Assembly: GCA_002162825.1 (NCBI GenBank)
Contig: MAAU01000082.1
Location: 1-32,479, forward strand
Source: Gammaproteobacteria bacterium 54_18_T64
Lineage (GTDB): Bacteria > Pseudomonadota > Gammaproteobacteria > Pseudomonadales > Porticoccaceae
DNA length: 32,479 bases
Direction: 5' to 3'
The first letter of the stretch is position 1; the number at the start of each line of letters is the position of its first letter. The notes under the pieces are model-generated. The model was not told the origin of the DNA. It saw nothing but the letters and a program-made list of their open reading frames with translations, and ran no database searches. Shown piece after piece: positions 1 through 6,837 of this stretch. The position numbers and the translations under genes were made by a program.

Positions 1-109
1 TATCGCCTTGATAGCCATCGGGTAAGCAGTAGTTGCAGCTGAAGTTGCAAACGTCGGTAACGGACAGGCGCAGATAACGGAACTCGCGCCCGAAGTAGTC
101 ATGTAACAT
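1..109 (-). CDS. moaA: GTP 3',8-cyclase MoaA, N-terminal fragment
   Basis: This is the first 36 codons of a gene that runs off the left edge on the minus strand. The product is the radical-SAM enzyme that converts GTP to 3',8-cyclo-GTP in the first step of molybdenum cofactor synthesis. The visible part reads [10 protein letters not shown], then [17 protein letters not shown] and LPDGYQGD. The three cysteines form the CxxxCxxC motif that holds the radical-SAM 4Fe-4S cluster, and the surrounding residues closely match known MoaA N-termini. The frame stays open upstream to an ATG at 208. The ATG at 109 is preferred because family proteins begin about ten residues before the YLRLS block and because a GGAAAGG ribosome site lies about 8 bases upstream. 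The second 4Fe-4S site and the rest of the protein are outside the window. Confidence 0.93.
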   Translation of the reverse strand, partial: MLHDYFGREFRYLRLSVTDVCNFSCNYCLPDGYQGD

Positions 110-465
110 CTCAAACACCTTTCCAATGTCGGGAGGACAGGAGGTTTCCCCACTATCCCTCTGAATCGTCTGCAGGCCAACACGAATCGTATTAAGCAAG
201 GGCAGCATTCACGGCGTCGGGTTCGTACTCACTAGCGCATTAACTGGCTGGTGATGCTTAGAGCCCCGTAGCTCGGAGTTTGTTAGTAAAACAATTTGTA
301 TTTAGGTCTTAGACCCAAGAGGTGAGTCTACCACAGTGCACAGAGGGGGAGCGCGCAGCTAAGTGGCGCAGGGGCGCTGCAGTGATGGCTCAGGGTGACA
401 ATGACAAAGGACTTTCCTCACAAAAGCGGGAAGTCCTTCATTGGCAAGAATAAGCCCGGAGTGCC
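110..465. other. Intergenic region between moaA and the SDR gene
   Basis: These 356 bases contain the leader of moaA (minus) and the 3' flank of the SDR gene that ends at 466. No gene is recognised. Two structures are visible: a small palindrome GGTCTTAGACC at 305-315, and the hairpin at 407-438 listed separately. A molybdenum-cofactor riboswitch is sometimes found upstream of moaA in this group. I looked for its paired elements and could not support one by eye. No convincing -35/-10 pair was found for moaA. Confidence 0.5.
407..438. terminator. Inverted repeat downstream of the SDR gene, possible terminator
   Basis: The arms AAGGACTTTCC (407-417) and GGGAAGTCCTT (428-438) form an 11-bp stem around a 10-base loop. 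One position is a U-G wobble in plus-strand RNA but an A-C mismatch in minus-strand RNA. It lies 28 bases past the stop of the minus-strand SDR gene, where a terminator would be expected. The minus-strand T tract after it is weak (TTTGTCATT), so termination activity is an inference. Confidence 0.4.
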
Positions 466-1239
466 CTATTGAGCGATAAAGCCGCCATCAATGGCCAGCT
501 CTGCCCCGGTGACATATTTCGCTTCATCACTGGCCAAATAGAGCACGCCATTGGCAATGTCCAAGGGCTCTCCTAAGTGCCCCAACGGTGCCATGCCTTC
601 GAACATACCGCGTACTTCGTCACCGCCGCCGAGATCATCCATACCCTGTTCGAGCATGGGCGTAAGAATGGGGCCAGGGTGGATGGAGTTGACGCGGATA
701 TTGTTCTGGCTCTGGGCGCACTCTAGCGCCATCGACTTGGTGATTAAACGCACGGCACCCTTGCTCGAGCTGTAAGCCCCTGCCGCCGGGAAGCCAACAA
801 TGCCTGCACCCGAGGAAATATTGACGATGGAGCCTCCACCGCTAAGTTCCATGGCGGGAATAGCCGTCTTCATACCAAAAAACACACCGTCGACATTGAC
901 CTGGTTTTGACGGCGAAACTCCTCCGTTGTGGTCTCCATCAGGGGCTTGGCAATAAACATCGCCGCGTTGTTATCGAGAATGTCGAGGCGACCATAGGTA
1001 TCCAGGGTCAATTTGATAATGTCGGCCCAGCCCTCCTCACTCGCCACATCGTGACACATGGCCACCGCCTCGCCACCGGCTGCGACTATCTGTGCGGCGG
1101 TATCTTTCGCCCCCGCCTCATTGATATCACCCACCACCACTTTGGCACCTTCTTTTGCCAATAATAATGAAGTGACTCGACCCATGCCGGCGCTACCACC
1201 ACCGGTGACAATCGCCACTGTTCCCTCTACTCGCCCCAT
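466..1239 (-). CDS. Short-chain dehydrogenase/reductase (classical SDR)
   Basis: This is a 257-residue NAD(P)-dependent oxidoreductase of the classical SDR family, which interconverts alcohols and ketones in the cytoplasm. The cofactor motif TGGGSAGMG lies at residues 12-20, followed by NNAA at 90-93 (usually NNAG), VNVDG at 114-118, a catalytic Ser near 142-143 in NISSG, and the active-site pair Tyr156 and Lys160 in YSSSK. The C-terminus ends in the typical TGAELAIDGG block. The acidic Asp38 after the first beta-alpha-beta unit suggests NAD over NADP (inference). The ATG at 1239 has a GGGAG ribosome site 6 bases upstream. The gene lies 53 bases after a close paralogue (1293-2062), so the pair looks like a tandem duplication in one transcription unit. 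The substrate cannot be read from sequence; a hydroxysteroid, cyclic alcohol or fatty-acid intermediate is possible. Confidence 0.93.
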   Translation of the reverse strand: MGRVEGTVAIVTGGGSAGMGRVTSLLLAKEGAKVVVGDINEAGAKDTAAQIVAAGGEAVAMCHDVASEEGWADIIKLTLDTYGRLDILDNNAAMFIAKPLMETTTEEFRRQNQVNVDGVFFGMKTAIPAMELSGGGSIVNISSGAGIVGFPAAGAYSSSKGAVRLITKSMALECAQSQNNIRVNSIHPGPILTPMLEQGMDDLGGGDEVRGMFEGMAPLGHLGEPLDIANGVLYLASDEAKYVTGAELAIDGGFIAQ

Positions 1240-1292
1240 GAAAAACTCCCATTAATTATCAATTATGTTTGGAATTTAATTGTCAAAATACG

Positions 1293-2062
1293 TTACGCGG
1301 CGGTGATGCCGCCATCGATAACCAGCTCGGCACCGGTGATGTATTTCGCCTCTTCCGAGGCCAGGTAGACCACACCATTGGCAATATCTAAAGCTTCGCC
1401 AAGATGACCAATCGGCGCCATATTTTCGAAACTCGAGCGCACTTTATCGCCGCCACCCAAAGCCGCCATTCCCTCTTCCAGCATGGGCGTCAACATACCG
1501 CCGGGGTGAATGGAGTTGATGCGAATTTTATTCCTTTTCTGCGCACATTCCATGGCACAGGCCTTGGTCAACAAGCGCACTGCACCTTTACTGCCACAGT
1601 AAGCGGGTGAGATTGCCGCGCCAACCAAGCCGGCAATGGATGAAATATTGACGATGGAGCCACCACCGGATTTTTCCATCAGCGCGATGCCGTGCTTAAT
1701 ACCCAGGAATACGCCATCGACATTAATGCTATTTTGCCAGCGGAATTCATCGAGGCTAGTCGCCGAAATGGGCTTAACCAGAAACACCCCGGCATTATTC
1801 ACCAGAATGTCGAGCTGGCCGTAGCGCTTCTCTACCTCCGCCAACACACTGAGCCATTGCGCCTCTTCGGCGACATTGTGCTCTAAAAAAAAGCAGTGCC
1901 ACCCGCCGCGGCAATTTGCTTAACGGTCTCCGCGCCACCCTCGGCATTGAGATCCGTTACCACGACTCGCGCGCCCTCTTCCGCCAGGCGCAGCGCGCTT
2001 GAGCGACCCAAGCCGGAACCGGCGGCGGTGACCAATGCCACCTTGTTTTCTACTCTTGCCAT
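1293..2062 (-). pseudogene. SDR paralogue interrupted by a frameshift
   Basis: This is a second classical SDR, homologous along its full length to the gene at 466-1239 but split between two frames. The N-terminal part (2062-1883) encodes MARVENKVALVTAAGSGLG and runs to AAGGTAFF, then a TAG. Translation in the next frame, read directly through the junction, continues LEHNVAEEAQWLSVLAEVEK and on to NNAG, the NISS serine and the YCGSK Tyr/Lys pair, ending IDGGITAA at 1293. The break is in a run of eight T (coding strand; A at 1885-1892). Adding one T gives a 256-residue protein that aligns with the paralogue without a gap at this point. This could be a true mutation, a sequencing error in a homopolymer, or a slippage-expressed gene. 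The ATG at 2062 is chosen over the GTG at 2065 because it matches the paralogue (MARVEN versus MGRVEG). Confidence 0.85.
1885..1892 (-). other. Homopolymer T8 at the SDR frameshift
   Basis: Eight consecutive A on the plus strand (T8 in the coding strand) sit exactly where the reading frame of the SDR paralogue changes. Nine T would restore the frame. Runs of this length are prone to replication slippage, polymerase slippage during transcription and sequencing miscounts. Confidence 0.85.
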
Positions 2063-2124
2063 CACGCTTCTCTTTTCGAATTAAACATAATTAGACTAAA
2101 AAATTGTTGCACTAACTAGCTCGA

Positions 2125-3324
2125 CTAAGCCGCGATTTTATACACCAAGCGTTTAAATTCGTGGCTAAAGGGGTGCCAAAATCCGTAGGCGCGCTGGGTA
2201 AAAATCAGCGCCGAGACACCCGAACGGGGGGAAATCCACGAGTGAGTCCCGGCCATACCACCCCAGTGATATTCACCGATCGCACAGTCAGGTTCCCCGG
2301 CAGCGGGAGAGTTCTTAATCGCAAAACCCAGACCAAATACCGTATTGGGCATATCCCAGGTCGGTAGCTTGACCTTGAGCCCCTGGCGCAGCTGATTGCT
2401 GTGCATCAGCTCGACGGATGCGGGCGTGAGAATGCGCCGCCCCTGCCACTCACCGCCATTAATAATCATTTGAATAAAGGTGGTGTAGTCGGCAATCGTG
2501 GTCACCAGGCCACCGCCACCGGAGTGGTAGCTCTTGGGTTCGAGCACGCTGCCAATCATAATATCGGGACAGGGCTTGAGGCCTGGGGTCATCGGGTCAC
2601 GCATATCAATGGGCGAATAATTGGTGGTTAAACGGTGGTGGTGTTGCTGCGGCACATCAAAGCCGGTATCGACCATGGCCAGGGGCTCGAAGATGCGCTC
2701 TTTGAGGAACTCGCTGAAGCTCTTCCCCGACCAAATTTCCACCAAACGCGCCAATATGTCGATACTAATGCTGTACTGCCACTCTTCACCGGGTTGGTAG
2801 AGCAGGGGCAGTTTTGCCAGCTTGTCGATCATTTCCGCAAGCGTCGATTCCTTACCCATCATCCGTTGCTCGACATAGATTTTGTCGACGGGGTTATTCA
2901 TAAACAGGCCATAGGCAAAACCGGCCGTGTGCGTCAGCAAATGCCGAACCGTCGGTGGGGTTTGCAGTGCCTCGGTATCATCGAGCTCTTTCGCACCCTT
3001 TCTCAGCACTTTTAGATCTTTGAACTGGGGAAGATACTTCTCAACCGGGTCATCGAGATCAAAGGCGCCATCGTCATAGAGAATCATCACCGCAGCGGAG
3101 GTGACGATTTTAGTGTTGGAATAGGCTCGAAAAATGGCATCGTCGCGCATCGGGGTTTGGGCTTCTATATCCATATGCCCCCAGGTTTTGGCATCGACAA
3201 CATCGGTGCCCTTTAAAATGACTGCCGATAAACCGCTGACCAGATTGTCATCGACATAGCGCTGCATGGCATCGTGAATTTCACTGAAATCGTAATTTGA
3301 GGGTCGTATCGCTAGCTGGCTAAT
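2125..3324 (-). CDS. Serine hydrolase, class C beta-lactamase/EstB-like family
   Basis: This is a probable esterase or beta-lactamase-fold hydrolase that uses a nucleophilic serine. With the start chosen here it has 399 residues. The SxxK motif is SNTK at Ser69-Lys72, the second catalytic tyrosine is in QYSIS near Tyr184, and the third motif region is the WGGMAGTHSW block near the C-terminus. The HSGGGGLVTTIADY segment is also typical of the family. The gene follows the two SDR genes upstream of a common 3' direction, so a shared catabolic role with them is possible (inference). The start is unusual: the first ATG in frame is at 3267 and has no ribosome site. Coding-like sequence continues upstream to an ATT at 3324, 7 bases after a strong AAGGAG, and an in-frame TAA lies just beyond. 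ATT starts are rare but known (infC, pcnB). If the ATT is wrong, the gene is 2125-3267 with 380 residues. Confidence 0.85.
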   Translation of the reverse strand: MSQLAIRPSNYDFSEIHDAMQRYVDDNLVSGLSAVILKGTDVVDAKTWGHMDIEAQTPMRDDAIFRAYSNTKIVTSAAVMILYDDGAFDLDDPVEKYLPQFKDLKVLRKGAKELDDTEALQTPPTVRHLLTHTAGFAYGLFMNNPVDKIYVEQRMMGKESTLAEMIDKLAKLPLLYQPGEEWQYSISIDILARLVEIWSGKSFSEFLKERIFEPLAMVDTGFDVPQQHHHRLTTNYSPIDMRDPMTPGLKPCPDIMIGSVLEPKSYHSGGGGLVTTIADYTTFIQMIINGGEWQGRRILTPASVELMHSNQLRQGLKVKLPTWDMPNTVFGLGFAIKNSPAAGEPDCAIGEYHWGGMAGTHSWISPRSGVSALIFTQRAYGFWHPFSHEFKRLVYKIAA

Positions 3325-3331
3325 GGTGCTT

Positions 3332-3337
3332 CTCCTT
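3332..3337 (-). promoter_or_regulatory. Ribosome binding site before an ATT start
   Basis: AAGGAG on the minus strand is separated by 7 bases from the ATT at 3324-3322. No ATG, GTG or TTG is in frame between it and the ATG at 3267, 57 bases further on. It is the main reason for choosing the non-standard start of the serine hydrolase gene. Confidence 0.6.
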
Positions 3338-3599
3338 TATTGGCTACAACATATTTCAATCTACATGCCCTCAAGGTTAACAATTAGCCAGGGCTTTAAA
3401 CAGGAGGTTTACACTTTACATACGTGTCTGGCCTCGATGTCCCCGGCATCGTGGTATGCAATCACAGCGAAACGGGTGGCCAATCTCCACCGCCCGGCCA
3501 ATCGTTTTATAAGCTCACGTAGCGCAAGGGCCTACTCTTGGCGGGCATGGCCATTTTGAGAAAGTCAGACGTCAGTACAATTCCACACAACTAGCACGT

Positions 3600-3605
3600 T
3601 ATAAT
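3600..3605 (+). promoter_or_regulatory. Candidate -10 box for the tus operon
   Basis: The consensus hexamer TATAAT lies 76 bases before the tusD start. No good -35 hexamer is found at 16-18 bases upstream, so the assignment rests on the -10 match and its position only. Confidence 0.35.
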
Positions 3606-3681
3606 TGTGTTTTGGCAAGCGCGAGATTCGTTGAGCTTGCCATCTATCCAACGCTAGCGAAGCCAATAAACGGCAAACCTC

Positions 3682-4071
3682 ATGAATTTTGCGCTACTCA
3701 TATTGGGCCCACCCTATAGCACGCAGGCATCGGCCAGCGCCCTGCGTTTTGCCCGTGCGGCTCTGGCCGGCGGACACGAGATTTATCGCCTGTTTTTCTA
3801 CCACGACGGGGTGCACAATGCCTCCGCCCTGGTCACCGCAGGGCAAGATGAAAGCACCCTGCCCCAACAATGGCAGCAACTCATCGCAGCGCATCGGCTC
3901 GACTCTGTGGTGTGTATTGCCGCCGCCACGCGCCGGGGCGTACTCAATCAACAAGAGGCGACTAGACACGGCAAGACCGGTGGCAATCTCGGCGACGGTC
4001 ACGAGTTATCGGGGCTGGGACAGCTGGTCGACGCCGGCCTCAATGCCGACCGGGTGATTACCTTTGGATAA
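3682..4071 (+). CDS. tusD: Sulfurtransferase complex subunit TusD
   Basis: This 129-residue DsrE-family protein is the catalytic subunit of the TusBCD heterohexamer. The complex passes persulfide sulfur from TusA to TusE for 2-thiolation of the wobble uridine of tRNA by MnmA. The N-terminus FALLILGPPYSTQASASALR is typical of TusD/DsrE. The probable persulfide-carrying cysteine is the single Cys in VVCIAAATRRG, near residue 78. The C-terminal GLGQLVDAGLNADRVITFG block is also conserved in the family. It is the first gene of tusD-tusC-tusB-tusE, in the order seen in other gammaproteobacteria. Its stop overlaps the start of tusC, which suggests translational coupling and fixed subunit ratios. 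Confidence 0.95.
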   Translation: MNFALLILGPPYSTQASASALRFARAALAGGHEIYRLFFYHDGVHNASALVTAGQDESTLPQQWQQLIAAHRLDSVVCIAAATRRGVLNQQEATRHGKTGGNLGDGHELSGLGQLVDAGLNADRVITFG

Positions 4072-4447
4072 GCCAGCCACCGACAAGCCTCAAGATCAAG
4101 GCATCCTACTGGTGTTCCGCCACGCTCCCTACGGCAATGCCCTGGCGCGGGAGGGCCTCGAAGCCGCGCTGGCCTGTGGTGCCATGGGCGCCAAAGCCAG
4201 CCTGCTCTATATTAACGAGGGTGTCTGGCAGCTCCTGGAGCCGCAAGACAGTAGCGCCATCGACTGCAAAAACCAGGCGGCCATGGCCAGCGCCCTGCCC
4301 CTTTATGACATTGACGAGATCTGGGTCGATGAAGCCTCCCTGCAGCAGAGAAACCTGACAGCCACCGATATTAATGCCGGTAAAATCATTGACTCCAGCC
4401 GCGTGCAAGCTCTTTTTGCCACCAGCAAAAACATTTTGAGCTTTTAA
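4064..4447 (+). CDS. tusC: Sulfurtransferase complex subunit TusC
   Basis: This 127-residue DsrE/DsrF-like protein is the TusC subunit of the TusBCD sulfur relay complex. Family features include the start of the fold at GILLVFRHAPYGNALAREGL, the helix EAALACGAMGAK, and the ending in which a strand is followed by a short helix (VQALFATSKNILSF). The start chosen is a TTG at 4064, which overlaps the end of tusD by 8 bases. No ATG occurs before the conserved block begins. The first ten residues (DKPATDKPQD) form a short polar extension, so a slightly later non-ATG start cannot be excluded. The gene overlaps tusB by one base (TAATG). Confidence 0.93.
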   Translation: MDKPATDKPQDQGILLVFRHAPYGNALAREGLEAALACGAMGAKASLLYINEGVWQLLEPQDSSAIDCKNQAAMASALPLYDIDEIWVDEASLQQRNLTATDINAGKIIDSSRVQALFATSKNILSF

Positions 4448-4767
4448 TGATTTTACACACCGTGAACAAATCGGCCTTTGACAACAGAGCCCTGGGTGAC
4501 TGTCTACGAGTCGTTGCCACTAATGACGCTGTATTACTTATCGAAAACGGTGTCTATGGGGCGCTGAGTAGCTCACAAAGTGAGCCAGCCCATGTAGAGA
4601 GCATCCTTGAGCTCAGCGCCGCTGGCACGCGTTTTTATGTACTGCAGGCCGACTGTCAGGCGCGTGGGCTCACTGACTCAGCCCTACTACCCGCCGTCCA
4701 AATAACGGACGACGCCGGCTTTGTCGCCCTTGCCGCAGAAGCCTCCGCCATACAGAGCTGGTACTAA
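4447..4767 (+). CDS. tusB: Sulfurtransferase complex subunit TusB
   Basis: This 106-residue DsrH-family protein is the third subunit of TusBCD. It begins MILHTVNKSAFDNRAL, a clear TusB/DsrH signature (M-L-H-x-V-N-K/x-S). It continues with DAVLLIENGVYGAL and ends with SIQSWY-like residues (AIQSWY) typical of the family. Its ATG shares one base with the tusC stop. Like other TusB proteins it is probably structural rather than the sulfur carrier. The next gene, tusE, follows after 25 bases. Confidence 0.93.
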   Translation: MILHTVNKSAFDNRALGDCLRVVATNDAVLLIENGVYGALSSSQSEPAHVESILELSAAGTRFYVLQADCQARGLTDSALLPAVQITDDAGFVALAAEASAIQSWY

Positions 4768-4792
4768 AACAGCGCGCTAAATAAGACTTAAT

Positions 4793-5110
4793 ATGAGCAA
4801 AATTTTACTACTGGATAGCGACGGCCACCTGGAGCATCTCGAAGACTGGTCCGAACAGGCCGCCCAGCAACTGGCGGCCAGTGAAAACATTGAACTCGGC
4901 GAGGCCCATTGGGAAATTATTTATCTATTGCAAGAATTCCACCAGCGCTTCCAGCTATCGCCCCCCATGCGCCCCCTGGTGAAATACATCGCCCAGAATC
5001 TGGGTAAGGAAAAGGGCCGCAGTATTTATTTAATGCAGCTATTCCCACCCAGTCCGGCGCGGGTAGCCAGTAAAATCGCCGGGCTACCGAGGCCGGAAAA
5101 CTGTTTATAA
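4793..5110 (+). CDS. tusE: Sulfur carrier protein TusE (DsrC family)
   Basis: This 105-residue DsrC-family protein accepts sulfur from TusBCD and hands it to MnmA in tRNA 2-thiouridine synthesis. It has the family layout: a central helix-rich region with EAHWEIIYLLQEFH and PPMRPLVKYI, and then LMQLFPPSPARVASKIAGLP. The C-terminal arm carries the penultimate Cys104 in PENCL, which bears the persulfide. DsrC proteins of sulfur oxidisers and sulfite reducers have a second cysteine about ten residues earlier. It is absent here, so this is TusE rather than a dissimilatory DsrC. The gene closes the tusDCBE operon and is followed by a terminator-like hairpin. Confidence 0.95.
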   Translation: MSKILLLDSDGHLEHLEDWSEQAAQQLAASENIELGEAHWEIIYLLQEFHQRFQLSPPMRPLVKYIAQNLGKEKGRSIYLMQLFPPSPARVASKIAGLPRPENCL

Positions 5111-5122
5111 ACAACAGACTTC

Positions 5123-5165
5123 GCAAGGCATCTCATCAACAATAAGTCTAGCGCCTTGCTGTTTT
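5123..5165 (+). terminator. Rho-independent terminator of the tus operon (with interleaved stem)
   Basis: GCAAGGC (5123-5129) pairs with GCCTTGC (5153-5159) and is followed by TGTTTTT, a terminator with a long 23-base loop. A second complementary pair, AGACTT (5116-5121) and AAGTCT (5144-5149), interleaves with the first, so the two could form an H-type pseudoknot or compete. The tail reaches the stop codon of the convergent CoA-transferase gene. Confidence 0.6.
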
Positions 5166-6379
5166 TAAATAATGTTTTTACTGCTTAGCTGCTCAATACG
5201 CTCTTCGCCATAACCCAGTTCGCGCAATATTTCGGCACCGCTAGCACCCGGTTCTGGGCCTATGTGGGCTGGCACCTTGTCGGAACCTTCTACCCAGAAC
5301 GGAGAGTTCACCGCCTGACCGCGACCATAATTATGACCCTCGACATCGATCAACATATCGTTGGCCAGGACCTGGGGATCATCGATGACCTCCTCCATTG
5401 TCGCCAAAACGCTGAAGGTTAATTTTTCGGCCTGCAGACGCTCGCGCCATTCAAACAGGTCTCTGTTTTTAAAGGTTTCCGCCAGAATAGGGGCCAGTAA
5501 TTTGGCATTGTCGTTGCGTTGTTTGATGTCGATGAAGCGGGGGTCGGCGAGCAGATCGTCGCGACCCAAGGCCTTGAGTAGGCCCGGCCAATGTTTATTC
5601 TGATGTAAAATAACCAGCAACAACCAGCGCCCATCGCGGGTTTGATAGTGATTGAGCAAGGCATTAGTTGGCTCAGTGAGGCTAGGGTTCTGAACTGCCC
5701 CGCCACCGGCTAAGACACAAGATAGTGAACTGGCAGCCGTCCACAAACCGTTGGCCAGCAGGCTGCTATGTACCTTGCCACCACGCCCGGTGCGCTGCCG
5801 TTTATAGAGACCGGTCATAATGGCGGCATACATGGTCATCGCACTGGGGTGGTCGCCCATACCCGGTGAAGACATACTGGGCTCGCTGTTGGCAGTATGC
5901 ACGGTATCCATTAAACCCGAGCGCGCCCAATAGGCCGTGGCATCAAAACCCGGCGCACTGGCTTCCGGACCCTTTTCACCGAAGCCGGTGATTTGCCCAT
6001 AAATCAGTCTTTCGTTTTCGGGCGCCAGATCCTCGTAGCGAATTTTTAGTCGCGCCAACACATCGGGGGGGAAGTTAGTGATTAAGATATCCGCCTCTCT
6101 CACTAGCTTAAGTAGTATCTCCCGACCCTCGGTCGATTTCATGTCGAGGCCGATGCTGCGCTTATTGCGATTGTCCTGCTGCCAGATATAGCCAAATTCA
6201 AGGGGTATAAAGGGTGGCGCTTTATGGGCATAGCGCAGGGGATCACCGCGCCCCGGTTCCTCAATTTTGATCACCTCCGCGCCAAAATCGGAGAGAATGG
6301 CGGCACTGCCGGGGCCAAAAATATAGGTCGCTATCTCCAATACTTTAATGCCTTGTAATAACGGTTCTACTTCATCCAT
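5165..6379 (-). CDS. CaiB/BaiF family (family III) CoA-transferase
   Basis: This 404-residue protein is likely to move CoA between carboxylic acids. Family III enzymes use an aspartate that forms mixed anhydride and thioester intermediates. The catalytic Asp is probably Asp146 in PGFDATAYWARSGL, which aligns with the conserved GFD of this family. The N-terminus LLQGIKVLEIATYIFGPGSA and DFGAEVIKIEEPGRGDPLR are standard. Further family blocks are RNKRSIGLDMKSTEGREI, LLLVILHQNKHWPGLLKALG and PQVLANDMLIDVE. The length matches the family. The acid substrate cannot be told from sequence. The nearby SDR and serine hydrolase genes would fit breakdown of a lipid, steroid or similar compound, but those genes lie beyond the tus operon and need not be linked. 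The ATG at 6379 has only a weak upstream AGG. Confidence 0.93.
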   Translation of the reverse strand: MDEVEPLLQGIKVLEIATYIFGPGSAAILSDFGAEVIKIEEPGRGDPLRYAHKAPPFIPLEFGYIWQQDNRNKRSIGLDMKSTEGREILLKLVREADILITNFPPDVLARLKIRYEDLAPENERLIYGQITGFGEKGPEASAPGFDATAYWARSGLMDTVHTANSEPSMSSPGMGDHPSAMTMYAAIMTGLYKRQRTGRGGKVHSSLLANGLWTAASSLSCVLAGGGAVQNPSLTEPTNALLNHYQTRDGRWLLLVILHQNKHWPGLLKALGRDDLLADPRFIDIKQRNDNAKLLAPILAETFKNRDLFEWRERLQAEKLTFSVLATMEEVIDDPQVLANDMLIDVEGHNYGRGQAVNSPFWVEGSDKVPAHIGPEPGASGAEILRELGYGEERIEQLSSKNII

Positions 6380-6454
6380 TTTGTATAGCCTATAAAATTA
6401 CAGTGAACTGCGGTGTGCCTTTGCTTCGAGTAAGGGGAGAATAAGATCTGTGCC

Positions 6455-6480
6455 ACATCTAGCGCCATACCGCTAGATGT
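6455..6480 (-). terminator. Perfect 10-bp inverted repeat just after the HNH gene
   Basis: ACATCTAGCG (6455-6464) and CGCTAGATGT (6471-6480) form a perfect 10-bp stem with a 6-base loop. It begins at the base next to the stop codon of the YajD-like gene (minus). The minus-strand sequence after it has no T run, so it may stabilise a 3' end or terminate with help rather than act as a classic terminator. Confidence 0.5.
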
Positions 6481-6837
6481 TTACTTACCCTGCTTCATGC
6501 GCTCTTTTAGATCGGCAAAGGGATTGAAGGTCGCGGGGGCAACTTCAGCCTCTTCACTACTACCGTAGCGAATAAAATCGACAAATTTGGTGTGCTCTTC
6601 ATCGTGACAGTAAATGCACAGTAATTCCCAGTTACTACCGTCGGAGGGGTTATTGTCATGGTTGTGGTCGCGGTGGTGAACCGTTAGTTCGCTCAGATTG
6701 GCGCGGGTAAATTCGCGGGTACAGCGCCCACAAATCCAGGGGTAGAGCTTAAGGGATTTTTCACGATAGCCTTTCTCACGCTTGGCAATATAGGCGCGCT
6801 GCTCGGCAAGATGCTTGTCCAATTTACTGGAACTCAT
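6481..6837 (-). CDS. yajD: YajD-like HNH nuclease family protein
   Basis: This 118-residue protein has an HNH fold with zinc-binding cysteines: CxxC at 36-39, the core LTVHHRDHNHDNNP at about 51-64, and CxxCH at 74-78. It matches the YajD family of small stand-alone HNH proteins, whose cellular role is not well defined. The N-terminus is rich in Lys, Arg and Glu, which fits a nucleic-acid-binding helix. The C-terminal 25 residues are a variable tail. The start ATG at 6837 has a GAGGA ribosome site 6-7 bases upstream. There is no methylase or toxin-antitoxin partner beside it, so it does not look like part of a restriction system. Confidence 0.9.
   Translation of the reverse strand: MSSSKLDKHLAEQRAYIAKREKGYREKSLKLYPWICGRCTREFTRANLSELTVHHRDHNHDNNPSDGSNWELLCIYCHDEEHTKFVDFIRYGSSEEAEVAPATFNPFADLKERMKQGK

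Larger units (their letters stand above)
3325..3681. other. Divergent intergenic region, serine hydrolase/tusD
   Basis: These 357 bases separate divergent genes and should hold both promoters. A perfect TATAAT lies at 3600-3605 toward tusD, listed separately. A 78-codon plus-strand frame at 3323-3559 has no recognisable product or ribosome site and is not accepted as a gene. Nothing else was recognised. Confidence 0.5.

Noticed and set aside
263-290. GCCCCGTAGCTCGG resembles the start of a tRNA
   Set aside because: No matching acceptor 3' arm, anticodon arm or T loop follows at the correct distance.
110-330. Possible molybdenum-cofactor riboswitch upstream of moaA
   Set aside because: I could not identify the paired helices by eye. 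A covariance-model search of this leader would decide; a significant hit would support it.
3323-3559. 78-codon plus-strand frame between the serine hydrolase and tusD
   Set aside because: No ribosome site, no recognisable motif, and it overlaps the expected promoter region and the start of the opposite gene.
3577-3591. ACAATTCCACACAAC resembles the lac promoter/operator segment of common vectors
   Set aside because: The match is 15 bases only and both flanks differ from the lac region. A chance match is more likely than vector sequence or a true LacI site.
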